Source: Pseudoalteromonas nigrifaciens
GTDB taxonomy: Bacteria > Pseudomonadota > Gammaproteobacteria > Enterobacterales > Alteromonadaceae
Length of the DNA stretch: 64,000 nt
Assembly (NCBI RefSeq): GCF_002221505.1
Contig: NZ_CP011036.1
Span: 1,116,001 to 1,180,000 of the forward strand
Direction of reading: 5' to 3'
Both the position numbers and the translations under genes were made by a program. Positions 21,058 through 30,735 of this stretch are shown in pieces. A model generated the notes under the pieces. It did not search any database, was not told the origin of the DNA, and saw nothing but the letters and a program-made list of their open reading frames with translations. Each line of letters opens with the position of its first letter. The stretch's first letter is position 1.

Positions 21058-23481
21058 ATGACGAAAAAATTACTGCCACTACCTGTATCAAAGCTTGCGC
21101 CGAGCATTTCTACTAGCCACGTGCATACTTGCATGAGCAACCCATACCCAGAGCATTTTACTTTTATAGGCCAACAACGGGCGCAAAGTGCATTAGACTT
21201 TTCACTCGGTATGGATTTACCTGGCTATAACGTATACGTAATGGGCGAAGCTGCACATGGACGTTTTACCCTAGTAAAAGACAAACTAAAAGAGCATGCC
21301 AAAGGCAGAGTAACGCCTAATGAGTGGTTGTATGTAAATAATTACGACGACCACCGCGAGCCTATCGCACTGTTTATGCAAGCTGGGCAAAGTAAAAAGC
21401 TTGCCGATGACATTGATGCTTTTATTGACGAAGTGCTCGACACCTTTCCTGCCGCATTTGACAACCCTGCGTACCAGCGCAAAAAGAAATCCATAGACCG
21501 TGAATTTAACGACGCCTATGACGGTGCTATTACCGCGGTAGAAATTGCGGCGCTTGAACAAAGTGTGGCGCTTATTGAAGAAAAAGGCGTAGTAGGTTTT
21601 GCTCCATTAATAGGTGGCAAGCAGCTAAGCGATAATGAATTTTCGCACCTTGAAGATGAGCTACGTGAAACCTTTTTTGAAAGAATTGAAAAACTCGAAG
21701 ACACATTAATAGAAGCACTTATTGAGCTGCCGCGCTGGAAACGTGAATCTACCGAAAAGCTACGTAACCTTAAAAAGTCGACTGCCGAGCAAGCAACTAA
21801 GCCCTTATTAAAAGACTTAGAGCATAAATATGCCAGCCATATTGGCGTGCTGCGTTATTTAAAAGACATTCGCGTAGAAATTATTGACGCTGTGCTTGAG
21901 TGGTTAGACGATGAAGGCGAAAGCGAAGAAAACAAAGAAGACTTTGATCGCAAAGGCATGCTTACTGACTTTTTTGCGCCCAATATTTTAGTTGAGTTTA
22001 AAGAAGGCGACGCCGCTCCTGTGGTTTACGAACCTAACCCAACGTTTGGCAACATATTTGGCAAGGTTGAGTACGCTACCTCACAAGGCTCGCTTATAAC
22101 TAGCTATCGCTCAATTCAGGCCGGCGCATTGCATCGCGCTAACGGTGGCTATTTAATGATGGACGCCGAAAAAGTAATGGCTAACCCACAAGTGTGGGAT
22201 GGTTTAAAACTATCGCTTAAAACCCATCAAATTAAAAATGACTTACCGTATCAAGATAGCGTTGTAGGCAGCAGTTTTACGTTGCGCCCGCAGTTAATTC
22301 CGCTAGATGTAAAAATAATATTATTAGGCTCGCGCGAGCTGTACTACACCATAGGTGAGTACGACGAAGAATTTGCTGAGCTGTTTAGAATACTAGCCGA
22401 CTTTGACTACTACTTACCGAGTAGCGATAAATTACAGTACCAATTTATTACCAAAGTAACTGACTATTGTGAGCACGTTTTAAAATGCACCACTACAGAA
22501 GCAGCAATGGTGCGCTTGCTCAAATTTAGTTATCGCCAAGCCGAGCATCATAATAAACTCTCTGCCCGCTTTGCCGATGTGTTAGAGCTGGTAGCCGAAG
22601 CAAGTTATTATGCCAAACAAGACAAGCTAACGGTTATAGACGCTCATCATATTGACGAAGCCATTGAAGGTAAACAGTATCGTACTGGGCAAATTAGCGA
22701 AAACATGCTCAGTGATATTAAAGAAGGGCACACCCTTATTGCCACGCAAGGCCAAGCCATAGGCAAAGTAAATGGTTTAACTGTACTGCATATTGGCGAT
22801 ACCTCATTTGGTACACCTGCGCGTATTACGGCAACAGTTTATGCCGGTGCCGATGGCGTTTTAGATGTAGAGCGCGAAGCCGAGCTAGGTAAAGCAATTC
22901 ACTCTAAAGGGGTAATGCTACTTACCGGCTATTTAGGCAATAAATACGCGCAGCACTTTAGCTTAACGCTCAGTGCAAATATTGCAATTGAACAAAGCTA
23001 TGGCTACATAGATGGCGATAGCGCGTCACTTGCCGAGTTATGCGCGTTAATTTCGGCTATTACTAGTTTACCACTGAGTCAATCAATTGCGCTTACAGGC
23101 TCAATTAACCAACATGGCGATGTACAAGCTATTGGTGGCGTAAACGAAAAAATAGAAGGCTTTTTTAAACTGTGTAAAATGCGCGGTTTAACTGGCGAAG
23201 AGGGCGTGATCATTCCTAAATCTAACCAAGTTAACTTAGTGTTAGATGAGGAAATACTTAATGCAGTTGAACTTGGTAAATTTAATATTTACGCAGTAGA
23301 GACGGTAGATCAGGCACTTAACTTACTGATGGATTTAGAAGCTGGCGATTTAGTTGACGGGCACTATCCTGAAAACTCAGTAAACGGCCTAGCCTTAGCA
23401 CGACTTAAAGATATTGCAGACATTGTAAACGGCGATAGCGAAGATGAAAAAGACGCAGAACCAGAAGAGGAAAAAAATTAA
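21058..23481 (+). CDS. Lon-related ATP-dependent protease (YcbZ/LonB-like)
   Basis: About 807 residues from the ATG at 21058; the frame is open upstream to a GTG at 20995 but MTKKLLPLPVSKLAP is the usual family start. The N-terminal half is an AAA-type region with a helical insertion; the C-terminal domain is a Lon protease with the catalytic Ser in DGDSASLAEL (about residue 654) and Lys in GGVNEKIEGF, preceded by LTGSINQHGDVQAIGG. The P-loop reads GEAAHGRFT, which is degenerate compared with GxxGxGKT/S, so ATP use is uncertain. Likely involved in protein quality control. An FKBP gene follows after 2 bp. Confidence 0.9.
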   Translation: MTKKLLPLPVSKLAPSISTSHVHTCMSNPYPEHFTFIGQQRAQSALDFSLGMDLPGYNVYVMGEAAHGRFTLVKDKLKEHAKGRVTPNEWLYVNNYDDHREPIALFMQAGQSKKLADDIDAFIDEVLDTFPAAFDNPAYQRKKKSIDREFNDAYDGAITAVEIAALEQSVALIEEKGVVGFAPLIGGKQLSDNEFSHLEDELRETFFERIEKLEDTLIEALIELPRWKRESTEKLRNLKKSTAEQATKPLLKDLEHKYASHIGVLRYLKDIRVEIIDAVLEWLDDEGESEENKEDFDRKGMLTDFFAPNILVEFKEGDAAPVVYEPNPTFGNIFGKVEYATSQGSLITSYRSIQAGALHRANGGYLMMDAEKVMANPQVWDGLKLSLKTHQIKNDLPYQDSVVGSSFTLRPQLIPLDVKIILLGSRELYYTIGEYDEEFAELFRILADFDYYLPSSDKLQYQFITKVTDYCEHVLKCTTTEAAMVRLLKFSYRQAEHHNKLSARFADVLELVAEASYYAKQDKLTVIDAHHIDEAIEGKQYRTGQISENMLSDIKEGHTLIATQGQAIGKVNGLTVLHIGDTSFGTPARITATVYAGADGVLDVEREAELGKAIHSKGVMLLTGYLGNKYAQHFSLTLSANIAIEQSYGYIDGDSASLAELCALISAITSLPLSQSIALTGSINQHGDVQAIGGVNEKIEGFFKLCKMRGLTGEEGVIIPKSNQVNLVLDEEILNAVELGKFNIYAVETVDQALNLLMDLEAGDLVDGHYPENSVNGLALARLKDIADIVNGDSEDEKDAEPEEEKN

Positions 23482-23483
23482 CT

Positions 23484-23960
23484 ATGCTTAATATAATATT
23501 AGCGGTAATTATCGCCATATTTTGCTTTTTAATATTTAAAAACAGCAAAAAAGCCAAACAACAAGTGGGTATTAACGCGCAAATAGAAGCTGATTTTTTG
23601 GCAGCTAATGCAAAAGTAGATGGCGTACAAGAGACCGCTTCAGGCTTGCAGTACAAAGTATTGCACCAAGGGCAAAGCGATGACAAGCCTAACCCCAAAA
23701 GCATGGTTAATGTGCATTACCACGGTACGTTAATAGACGGCACAGTATTTGACAGCTCAGTTGAGCGTAAAGCCCCTATTAGCTTTGGTTTACATCAAGT
23801 TATTAAAGGGTGGACCGAAGGTCTGCAACTTATGAGCCCCGGCGATAAATACCTACTTTATGTACCGCATCAACTGGCTTACGGTGAAAAACGTGTGGGC
23901 AGCATTCCACCGGCATCACTGCTTATATTTGAAGTTGAGTTATTGGCTATTGAGTCGTAA
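23484..23960 (+). CDS. FKBP-type peptidyl-prolyl isomerase, membrane-anchored
   Basis: A 158-residue protein with an N-terminal membrane anchor (residues 2-18, LNIILAVIIAIFCFLIF), a short linker and a C-terminal FKBP domain (VNVHYHGTLIDGTVFDSS; HQVIKGWTEGLQLMSPGDKY; PPASLLIFEVELL). The conserved Asp, Phe, Val-Ile and Trp of the FKBP pocket are present. It starts 2 bp after the Lon-like protease gene, so they form one operon: a foldase next to a protease. A terminator follows. Confidence 0.93.
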   Translation: MLNIILAVIIAIFCFLIFKNSKKAKQQVGINAQIEADFLAANAKVDGVQETASGLQYKVLHQGQSDDKPNPKSMVNVHYHGTLIDGTVFDSSVERKAPISFGLHQVIKGWTEGLQLMSPGDKYLLYVPHQLAYGEKRVGSIPPASLLIFEVELLAIES

Positions 23961-23983
23961 TATTATTTTAAGTAATAATTACT

Positions 23984-24014
23984 TAAGCCCTGCTTTCATA
24001 AAGTGGGGCTTTTT
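23984..24014 (+). terminator. Intrinsic terminator after the FKBP gene
   Basis: Stem AAGCCC / GGGCTT extended by inner CTTT / AAAG pairs, followed by a T run. It lies 24 bp after the FKBP stop. Confidence 0.75.
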
Positions 24015-24103
24015 GCTTTTAGCCAGCCTGTAAACGTTACTCAAGAATTTTAATGTTAGGTCGATACCTATAATAGTGACAAAGCTATTTTAGGGATAAA
24101 GTA

Positions 24104-24619
24104 ATGAAGATTTCACCAGCGCCCCCTTTACACCATGCATACAGCCTTAATACTCAGCCTTTAACACAACCAGATAAGCAACTTGCTGAAGGTGAGACAG
24201 AGGCTGAGCCAAAATATGTTTTATCAAAGTTCTTAGACACTAAAGCACAAAAGTACAGGGAAGATAACGCAACGTTTGGCGATCAATATAAAAACCTAGA
24301 AAAAGTGTATAAGCACTTTTTAGGGCGGGTTATTGCATTGCAAGAGCAAATTAACAAACTCAAACAAAGTCCAATTCAAAGCAGTTTAACCATAAATAGC
24401 ACCGCAAATGAGCCAAATAAAAGTGATGCTAGTTTAGCTATTGATGTTGAGCATTTAGGGTCTAAAAAATATAAAAACTCACAACAACAAGAGCAAATAG
24501 ATATACTAGAGCGGCAATTAGGGGAGTTAAAATCAGAGCAAGCAGCAATAAAACAACAAATGGTTGAGCTGGTTATGAGTGAAATGAAAAGACGAGGCGA
24601 TCACGACTATAATGTTTAG
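24104..24619 (+). CDS. Hypothetical coiled-coil protein, 171 residues
   Basis: Not recognised. A hydrophilic protein without signal peptide or membrane segment. Two regions look like coiled coil: about residues 50-90 (KNLEKVYKHFLGRVIALQEQ) and 128-163 (QQEQIDILERQLGELKSEQ), separated by a Ser/Asn-rich linker. A Shine-Dalgarno-like GGGATAAAG precedes the ATG. It stands alone between terminator and a membrane protein gene. A scaffold or small structural role is possible, but nothing shows it. Confidence 0.65.
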   Translation: MKISPAPPLHHAYSLNTQPLTQPDKQLAEGETEAEPKYVLSKFLDTKAQKYREDNATFGDQYKNLEKVYKHFLGRVIALQEQINKLKQSPIQSSLTINSTANEPNKSDASLAIDVEHLGSKKYKNSQQQEQIDILERQLGELKSEQAAIKQQMVELVMSEMKRRGDHDYNV

Positions 24620-24760
24620 CGTTAAGGCAGGTTGGTGAATCAGCCCTTAACTTAATTTTACTTACTTCCAGTTTAAATTTACCGTATCTTTAAAGTATAA
24701 CTTTGTTGAGTACGCTTTAAAAAGTACACCCAAATAATGGCCAGTGGAATTTACTAAATT

Positions 24761-25549
24761 ATGTTCGAAGATGAATTACTTTATGGATACAGCAGTGTAT
24801 TAATTGCAGTTACATTGTTTATTGCGATCGTTATTTTTAACGAAATAGGCTTTAGAGCAGGGCGGTTTATTCAAGGCAGAACCGACAGTGAGGTTAAGAC
24901 GCTAACGGGTTCTATTCAGGGCAGTATATTAGGTTTGTTAGCATTACTACTGGGTTTTACATTTAGCATGTCGATGCAACGGTATGATAACCGCAGCATG
25001 GCGTTAATAGATGAAGCAAACACAATCGGCACAGCCATATTACGGGTTGAATTACTGCCACAAGAATACAAAAAACAAGCCAATGAATTATTTAAAGAGT
25101 ATGTAGACTTACGAGTTGCTATAGGCCAATTAGATTTAACCAAACACGCGCAGCGTAACGACTACAATAATAAAATAGCCAACCTACAGCGTCAGTTATG
25201 GTCATTGGCTATCGCAGCCACAAATGTTGACCCAAGGCCTGTAACTACAGGAGCGTTTGTAAAATCGCTTAATGATGTAATAGACAGCCAAGGAAAGCGA
25301 AATGCTTTATTGCAAATGCATGTACCTGAGGTGGTATTAATACTGCTCTTTATTGTTTTTATTTCGTCTGGCGGCATTATGGGTTATTCCGCAGGACTAA
25401 GTGGTAAGCGAATGATTGTGCCCATAGTATTGGTTTCTTTGTTAATTACTTTAATCGTATTTATTATTATAGATTTAGACCGGCCAAAGCGCGGGCTTAT
25501 ACAAGTAGATCAAACGGTAATGATTGAGGTTTCAGAAAATATTAAATAG
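24761..25549 (+). CDS. DUF4239-type (bestrophin-like) membrane protein
   Basis: A 262-residue integral membrane protein. Segments: about 14-27 (LIAVTLFIAIVIF), 49-66 (GSILGLLALLLGFTFSM), 190-208 (VVLILLFIVFISSGGIMG) and 222-240 (IVPIVLVSLLITLIVFII). Between segments 2 and 3 a cytoplasmic-looking helical region starts with QRYDNRSMALIDEANTIGTA, the characteristic stretch of DUF4239 proteins. No biochemical role is known to me. Convergent with the lipoprotein gene downstream. Confidence 0.8.
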   Translation: MFEDELLYGYSSVLIAVTLFIAIVIFNEIGFRAGRFIQGRTDSEVKTLTGSIQGSILGLLALLLGFTFSMSMQRYDNRSMALIDEANTIGTAILRVELLPQEYKKQANELFKEYVDLRVAIGQLDLTKHAQRNDYNNKIANLQRQLWSLAIAATNVDPRPVTTGAFVKSLNDVIDSQGKRNALLQMHVPEVVLILLFIVFISSGGIMGYSAGLSGKRMIVPIVLVSLLITLIVFIIIDLDRPKRGLIQVDQTVMIEVSENIK

Positions 25550-25608
25550 TAATAAAGAAGGGGTTTTAATTTAAGCGCGTAAATAACAGTTATATTGTTT
25601 GCTGCTTT

Positions 25609-25636
25609 GGCGAACTAAATACTTATTTAGTTCGCC
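25609..25636. terminator. Perfect palindrome between convergent genes
   Basis: A perfect 13-bp stem GGCGAACTAAATA / TATTTAGTTCGCC with a 2-base spacer, between the DUF4239 gene (plus) and a lipoprotein gene (minus). No U tract follows on either strand, so it may act as a terminator only weakly; a protein-binding site is an alternative. Confidence 0.5.
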
Positions 25637-25662
25637 AATAAAAATGTTCGCGTAGTTTAAAA

Positions 25663-26259
25663 TTACAGTAACGCTTTAACCTCAGGATCTGCAAACGCTA
25701 ATTCAAAGCGCTCTTTATAAAGCATTTGTAAGTCGTTGGTATGCATACTTGGAATGTCTTGCTCGCCAGTAAAGTTTTTATTTATAAGCGTAGCACCAGT
25801 GCGATCCTTAATTATTAGATCAAAGTTATACCATGAGTTATCAGTAAAAGCGTGGTGATCATACTTCCATTCGTTAAGTACGATTATAATAGTCGCAGTA
25901 TCGCTATCTGCTTTAATGTCATTAATATCGACCTGTGGTGTGGTAGCTATTAGCTTAGCGTTAATACCAGAGCGAATAAAACCAGCAGCAAGGCGTTTAC
26001 CTAAGTGTTGTGGCATAGTTTCGCCAGTAATGATGTTTTGTGTATAAGGTATACCAAAGCCAGAGCGACTTAATCCTTCAAAACCAGAGAGTTTGTCACC
26101 ATTTACAACATATGGGCGATGATCTACCACTGCAATTTGTATTTCATCAACTTGGGGCTTATTTAACGTAGGAGCTGCTTGTTCTGCAGTCATAATGGCC
26201 GTACAGCCGGTAGTTAAAAGTAGGGTAACAGCGATAAAGATTGAAGCTATTTTGTTCAC
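25663..26259 (-). CDS. Putative lipoprotein, 198 residues
   Basis: Type II signal peptide with lipobox LTTGC (Cys about residue 19), so probably attached to the outer membrane. The mature part is a mixed alpha/beta domain starting VDEIQIAVVDHRPYVV, with regions resembling small periplasmic lipoproteins of unknown function (TIIIVLNEWKYDHH; WYNFDLIIKDRTGATLINK). Shine-Dalgarno (AAAGGAA) upstream. Function not recognised. Confidence 0.75.
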   Translation of the reverse strand: MNKIASIFIAVTLLLTTGCTAIMTAEQAAPTLNKPQVDEIQIAVVDHRPYVVNGDKLSGFEGLSRSGFGIPYTQNIITGETMPQHLGKRLAAGFIRSGINAKLIATTPQVDINDIKADSDTATIIIVLNEWKYDHHAFTDNSWYNFDLIIKDRTGATLINKNFTGEQDIPSMHTNDLQMLYKERFELAFADPEVKALL

Positions 26260-26597
26260 ATTATATTCCTTTTATGTGTATTTATGATTAAATAAAACCA
26301 AATTACAGATCGTTAGGTAATACCATGAAAGTAATGGATTTTATTGGGCAAGATAGTATTAACAAAAGCTGAATAAATCAAGGCAGTATTAACTTTTATT
26401 TTTTTAATGGGCTTAAAGTACTGCTTTTAGCTAGAGTAGGTGTTTAAAATATTAAAATGTGAGTGAAATATATTACCAATTATTAAGCTTTTACAATGAC
26501 TGTATTTACACCTTGTTACAGTAATTTGTCGCACAAAGCTGCAAACTGTCTTTTTATTGTTATTATGAAATGAAATAACATTGTAAGGACGATAACC
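26260..26597. other. Divergent intergenic region
   Basis: 338 bp between the divergent lipoprotein gene (minus) and the tricorn-like protease gene (plus). AT-rich, with no open frame of note; it must hold both promoters, but I could not assign -35/-10 boxes with confidence. TAAGGACG just before 26598 is the Shine-Dalgarno of the protease gene. Confidence 0.4.
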
Positions 26598-29500
26598 TTG
26601 AAACTACGCACTTTATTAACAGCAATAGCAGTAGCGGTTGCACCGGCAATATCGCCGATGGTTGCGGCTTATCAAACACAAGATACCCGCTTATTACGCT
26701 TTCCCGATATTCATAAAGAATCAGTAACCTTTGTTTATGCGGGCGATATTTATATAGCAAACACTAAAACAGGTAAAAGCACGCGCTTAACTGATCATAT
26801 TGGTTTTGAAACCTTTCCTAAATTTTCGCCAGATGGCAGCCAAATCGCTTTTTCTGCCCAATATAATGGCAGCCGCCAAGTGTATGTAATGAACCGCGAT
26901 GGCTCCGACTTAAAACAACTGACTTATTATAACGACGTAGGTGTAATGCCGCCGCGCGGTGGTTTTGATTATCGTGTACTTGATTGGACCCCAGACGGTA
27001 AGCATATTGTGTTTAGAGCTAACCGTACCCCTTATGGTCAGCGTGTTGGCCGACCTTATATAGTGCCTGCTGCGGGTGGCCTAGAGCAACCATTAGCCAT
27101 ACCAGAAACTGGCGGTGGCATGTTATCGCCCGATGGCAAACAGTATGTGTATACACCCATTGATCGCGAATTTCGTACTTGGAAACGCACCCGTGGCGGG
27201 CGCGCACAAGATGTATGGGTTTACGATTTAGAAAATAACAAATCAAAGCAATTAACAACCAACAGAGCAACCGACCAACAGCCTACTTGGGTTAACAATA
27301 ACATTTACTACGTGTCGGACAGAGAATACACGCTAAATTTATACAAACATCAAGATGGCAAAAATCCGATAAAAGTAACTAACCACAGCGACTTTGATGT
27401 GCTTTGGCCCTCGGCTGGGCCCAACGCCATAGTGTATGAAAATGGTGGTTATTTGTATCGCTTTGATGACGCCACGCAGCAATCTGAAAAGCTGAGCATA
27501 AATGTTCAAGGTAACCGTGAACATACAATGGCCTACAGTAAAAATGTTAGTGACTTTATTGATTCAATGGACGTATCGCACGATGGAAAAAGAGTACTAT
27601 TTACAGCACGCGGCGAACTGTTTTCTGTGCCGGTTAAAAATGGCCCAACCCGAAACTTAAGCCATACGCCAAAAGGGCGTGAAATATCGGCTACATGGTC
27701 GCCCAATGGACGCTATATTGCTTACATGAGTGATGAAACAGGCGAGTACGAAATTTACCTAAAAGACAGAGCTAACAATAACCAAGTTAAGCAACTGACC
27801 AGTAATGGCAGTATTTGGCGTTTTGAGCCAGTTTGGTCACCAGATAATAAAAAGTTATTGTTTAGCGATCAGAATCACACCCTGTGGTGGCTCGATATTA
27901 AAACCGGTAAGCAGCGTAAAATTGATACCGCAAAATATAATGAAGATGGTTTAACTAGCTATATTTGGTCGCCTAATAGCGAGGATATAGTGTTTGTTAA
28001 AAATAACGAAAATCGCTACGCCTCATTATGGCATTACAATTTAAAAGACAAGCGCGTTACTCGCTTAACTGATGACATGAGCAGTGAGACAAACCCAGCG
28101 TTTTCTCCCGACGGGCAGCAATTGTATTTCACATCAGAGCGCGACTTTAATTTAACTTTTAGTAGCTACGAGTTTGACTACATGTTTAACAATGCAACCC
28201 GACTGTATTCGGTTGCAGTAAATAGTAAAATCAAGCCACTTAATACACCGCTGAGTGACGAAATAAGCATTGTTGACTCAAAAGCAGATAAAGACGATAA
28301 AAAGTCAGCTAAAGCACCCAGCAATTATATAGAAAGTAACGGCTTTATGAGCCGTGTTGTGGCGCTAAATGTACCTGCAGGAAACTACGGCGCACTAAGC
28401 GGCGTAAAAGACGGCGTATTAACACTATCGGCAGGAGAGCTTAAGTTAGTGCCTAATGCCGTTGATGGTGAAGTTGCCACAATAGCAGCAGGAGTGAGTA
28501 ATTATAAAGTGTCGGCTAATGCTGAGCATATTATTGCTCGTGCAGGAAAAAACATTAGCGTAATAAAGCCAGAAGCTAAACAAGACTTAAAAGCTACGCA
28601 ACTTAACTTGCAAGACATGGTATTAAAAATTGACCCGCAAACCGAGTGGGCACAAATGTATCGTGAAGGCTGGCGCACTCTGCGCGACTGGTTTTATGAC
28701 GAAAACCATCATGGCCAAGACTGGGATGCTATTTTAGCGCGTTACCAACCTATGGCAGACGCTATTGCACATCGAGCCGACCTAGATTATGTATTAAGTG
28801 AAATAGCAGGCGAAATAAACTCAGGGCATATTTATGTTAACTCGGGCGATATGCCAACATCTCCTCGTTTACAGCATGGCTTATTGGGCGCAGAAATTAG
28901 CGCGCATAAATCAGGCTTTGTAAAAATAGAGACTATTTTTAAAGGCGAAAACTGGCACGAAAACTTTCGCTCACCGCTAAACGAAACCGGCATTAACGCC
29001 AATGTAGGCGATTACATAATTGCAGTAAATGGCCGCTCAGTAAAAAGCGTAGTCAACTTTTACGAACTACTAGAAAACACCCAAGGTAAATCGGTTGAAT
29101 TACTACTCAGTAAATCACCAAGCCTAAAAAACAGCTGGAAAGTAATGGTAACGCCTATTGCCAGCGAAACTGGATTGCGTTACTTACAGTGGGCACAATC
29201 GCGCGCTGAGTATGTTAATAAGCTTTCAGATGGGCGTATTGGCTACGTGCATTTACCTAACACCCATTACGAAGGTAACCGTTCGTTATTTAAAAACTTT
29301 TTACCGCAAACTAATAAAGAAGCGATGATCATAGACGATCGTTACAATGGCGGCGGTTTTATACCTGAACATATGATCACTTGGTTAGCGCGTAAACCGC
29401 TTAACTACTGGAAACGCCGTGGTGTAGAGCCAACTAAAACCCCGCAGTTTGCACACGATGGCCCTAAAGCTATGCTGATCAATGGCTACTCTAGTTCAGG

Positions 29501-29840
29501 CGGCGACGCACTACCGTATTACTTTCGCCAAGCAGGTTTAGGCAAATTAATTGGTACGCGTACCTGGGGCGGTTTAATTGGTATTTCGGGCAACCCTGGG
29601 CTTGTAGATGGTGGCTCAGTTATTGCCGCTACTTTTAGAATTTTAGATAACGAAGGTAACTGGATCATTGAAAATGAAGGCGTAAGCCCAGACATAGAAG
29701 TGATTGATCGCCCAGAGCTTATTCAAGCCGGACAAGATCCGTCGATTGAACGCGCTGTAAAAGAGTTATTAAAAGAGCTTAAAGCAAATCCGAAAAAACC
29801 ATTGGTAGTGCCAGCACCACCGAGTGAATTTGGTCGCTAA
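26598..29840 (+). CDS. Tricorn-like S41 family protease, exported
   Basis: A 1080-residue protein with TTG start, supported by AAGGA upstream and by the signal peptide that begins there (LRTLLTAIAVAVAPAISP, cut near VAA). Domains in order: a beta-propeller of PD40/WD-like repeats (FPKFSPDGSQIAFSA, LDWTPDGKHIVFRA, ATWSPNGRYIAYMSD, VWSPDNKKLLFSD) over the first half, a tricorn core domain (from about 670, EWAQMYREGWRTLRDWFYD), a PDZ domain (NVGDYIIAVNGRSVKSV) and the S41 catalytic domain with the Ser in NGYSSSGGDALPYYF (about residue 965). It degrades peptides in the periplasm, probably for nutrition. Confidence 0.94.
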   Translation: MKLRTLLTAIAVAVAPAISPMVAAYQTQDTRLLRFPDIHKESVTFVYAGDIYIANTKTGKSTRLTDHIGFETFPKFSPDGSQIAFSAQYNGSRQVYVMNRDGSDLKQLTYYNDVGVMPPRGGFDYRVLDWTPDGKHIVFRANRTPYGQRVGRPYIVPAAGGLEQPLAIPETGGGMLSPDGKQYVYTPIDREFRTWKRTRGGRAQDVWVYDLENNKSKQLTTNRATDQQPTWVNNNIYYVSDREYTLNLYKHQDGKNPIKVTNHSDFDVLWPSAGPNAIVYENGGYLYRFDDATQQSEKLSINVQGNREHTMAYSKNVSDFIDSMDVSHDGKRVLFTARGELFSVPVKNGPTRNLSHTPKGREISATWSPNGRYIAYMSDETGEYEIYLKDRANNNQVKQLTSNGSIWRFEPVWSPDNKKLLFSDQNHTLWWLDIKTGKQRKIDTAKYNEDGLTSYIWSPNSEDIVFVKNNENRYASLWHYNLKDKRVTRLTDDMSSETNPAFSPDGQQLYFTSERDFNLTFSSYEFDYMFNNATRLYSVAVNSKIKPLNTPLSDEISIVDSKADKDDKKSAKAPSNYIESNGFMSRVVALNVPAGNYGALSGVKDGVLTLSAGELKLVPNAVDGEVATIAAGVSNYKVSANAEHIIARAGKNISVIKPEAKQDLKATQLNLQDMVLKIDPQTEWAQMYREGWRTLRDWFYDENHHGQDWDAILARYQPMADAIAHRADLDYVLSEIAGEINSGHIYVNSGDMPTSPRLQHGLLGAEISAHKSGFVKIETIFKGENWHENFRSPLNETGINANVGDYIIAVNGRSVKSVVNFYELLENTQGKSVELLLSKSPSLKNSWKVMVTPIASETGLRYLQWAQSRAEYVNKLSDGRIGYVHLPNTHYEGNRSLFKNFLPQTNKEAMIIDDRYNGGGFIPEHMITWLARKPLNYWKRRGVEPTKTPQFAHDGPKAMLINGYSSSGGDALPYYFRQAGLGKLIGTRTWGGLIGISGNPGLVDGGSVIAATFRILDNEGNWIIENEGVSPDIEVIDRPELIQAGQDPSIERAVKELLKELKANPKKPLVVPAPPSEFGR

Positions 29841-29966
29841 TTGCAATAAATTAAGCTGCTAAGTTACGCAGCCTGTTAGCTACTTTGCGTGTGCTTGGTA
29901 GCTAACTAATTTATTAGAGTATTATTAAAAGCGTGATACCGCGCTTTAGTTAAAAGAGAGCTTATA

Positions 29967-30278
29967 GTGAAAAAATTATTACAGGTAGACTTTGATTTTG
30001 CAGGCCCGTTTGGGGAGCAAATGTCAGCAGCATTAAAAGATTTAGCCGAATCAATTAACCATGAACCCGGTATTATTTGGAAAATTTGGACCGAAAACCA
30101 ACAAGGTCAACTTGCTGGTGGTATTTACCTATTTGAAGATGAAGCATCAGCTAATGCGTATTTAACTATGCACACAGCACGCTTAAAGGCTATGGGGGTT
30201 GCCCAAGTTCGTGGCCAATTATTCGATGTAAACCTGCCATTATCAGCGATTAATAACGCACCGCTTACCGTTAAATAG
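29967..30278 (+). CDS. YdhR-type monooxygenase-like protein
   Basis: A 103-residue protein of the dimeric alpha-beta barrel type: [24 protein letters not shown], then [31 protein letters not shown], the arrangement of E. coli YdhR. No enzyme activity is firmly established for the family. The start ATG-like codon at 29967 (GTG) has AGAG upstream. A strong terminator follows, so it is a single-gene unit. Confidence 0.82.
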   Translation: MKKLLQVDFDFAGPFGEQMSAALKDLAESINHEPGIIWKIWTENQQGQLAGGIYLFEDEASANAYLTMHTARLKAMGVAQVRGQLFDVNLPLSAINNAPLTVK

Positions 30279-30347
30279 ATTAGTTAAATAGTTAGTTAAA
30301 TAGTTAAGCAGCCAAATAATAAGACGGGTTAAAAAATCATTTAAATT

Positions 30348-30372
30348 AAAGGCTGCCTAGTGCAGCCTTTTT
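30348..30372 (+). terminator. Intrinsic terminator after the YdhR-like gene
   Basis: Stem AAAGGCTGC / GCAGCCTTT with a short loop, followed by a T run. Confidence 0.88.
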
Positions 30373-30735
30373 TCAAAGCCCACAAATTAAATAACGTATT
30401 TTATATAGAGGAGTTACGCAAGAGCGGAGCGAAACCGAACAAGAGAATTAATAATACTCTATTCATCTCAGAGTGTTTAGATATGCTTTGCTACACAGAA
30501 CATCCATGCTTTAGTTTTTAACAACATTCACAAAACATAAGTCGCTAAAGAAGGTGTCATATAAGCTTATTTAGCATCATTTTGATACTTAATAAGCTTG
30601 TTTACCTTAGAGTTAGTATAATTGGATTTATATACTTCGCTCGATATTGTTATTGAGCTTAAGTATAAAGTATTGTATTTAACATTTATTTTAACTATAG
30701 TTTGTACCATATAAAGTACAACTAAAGGTACGATC
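30373..30735. other. Intergenic region upstream of the toxin-antitoxin pair
   Basis: No gene seen. It holds an imperfect hairpin at 30563-30599 (AAGCTTATTTAGCATC with GATACTTAATAAGCTT; 14 of 16 pair), a TA-rich segment, and the toxin-antitoxin operator at 30702-30721. A GC-richer patch near 30417-30440 (GCAAGAGCGGAGCGAAACCG) stands out from its surroundings and may be a remnant of inserted DNA. Confidence 0.4.
30702..30721. promoter_or_regulatory. Palindromic operator upstream of the antitoxin gene
   Basis: TTGTAC and GTACAA form a perfect 6-bp inverted repeat with 8 AT-rich bases between, 15 bp before the antitoxin ATG; a further GGTAC half-site follows. This is the position where Phd/YefM antitoxins bind to repress their own operon. 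Binding is inferred. Confidence 0.55.
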
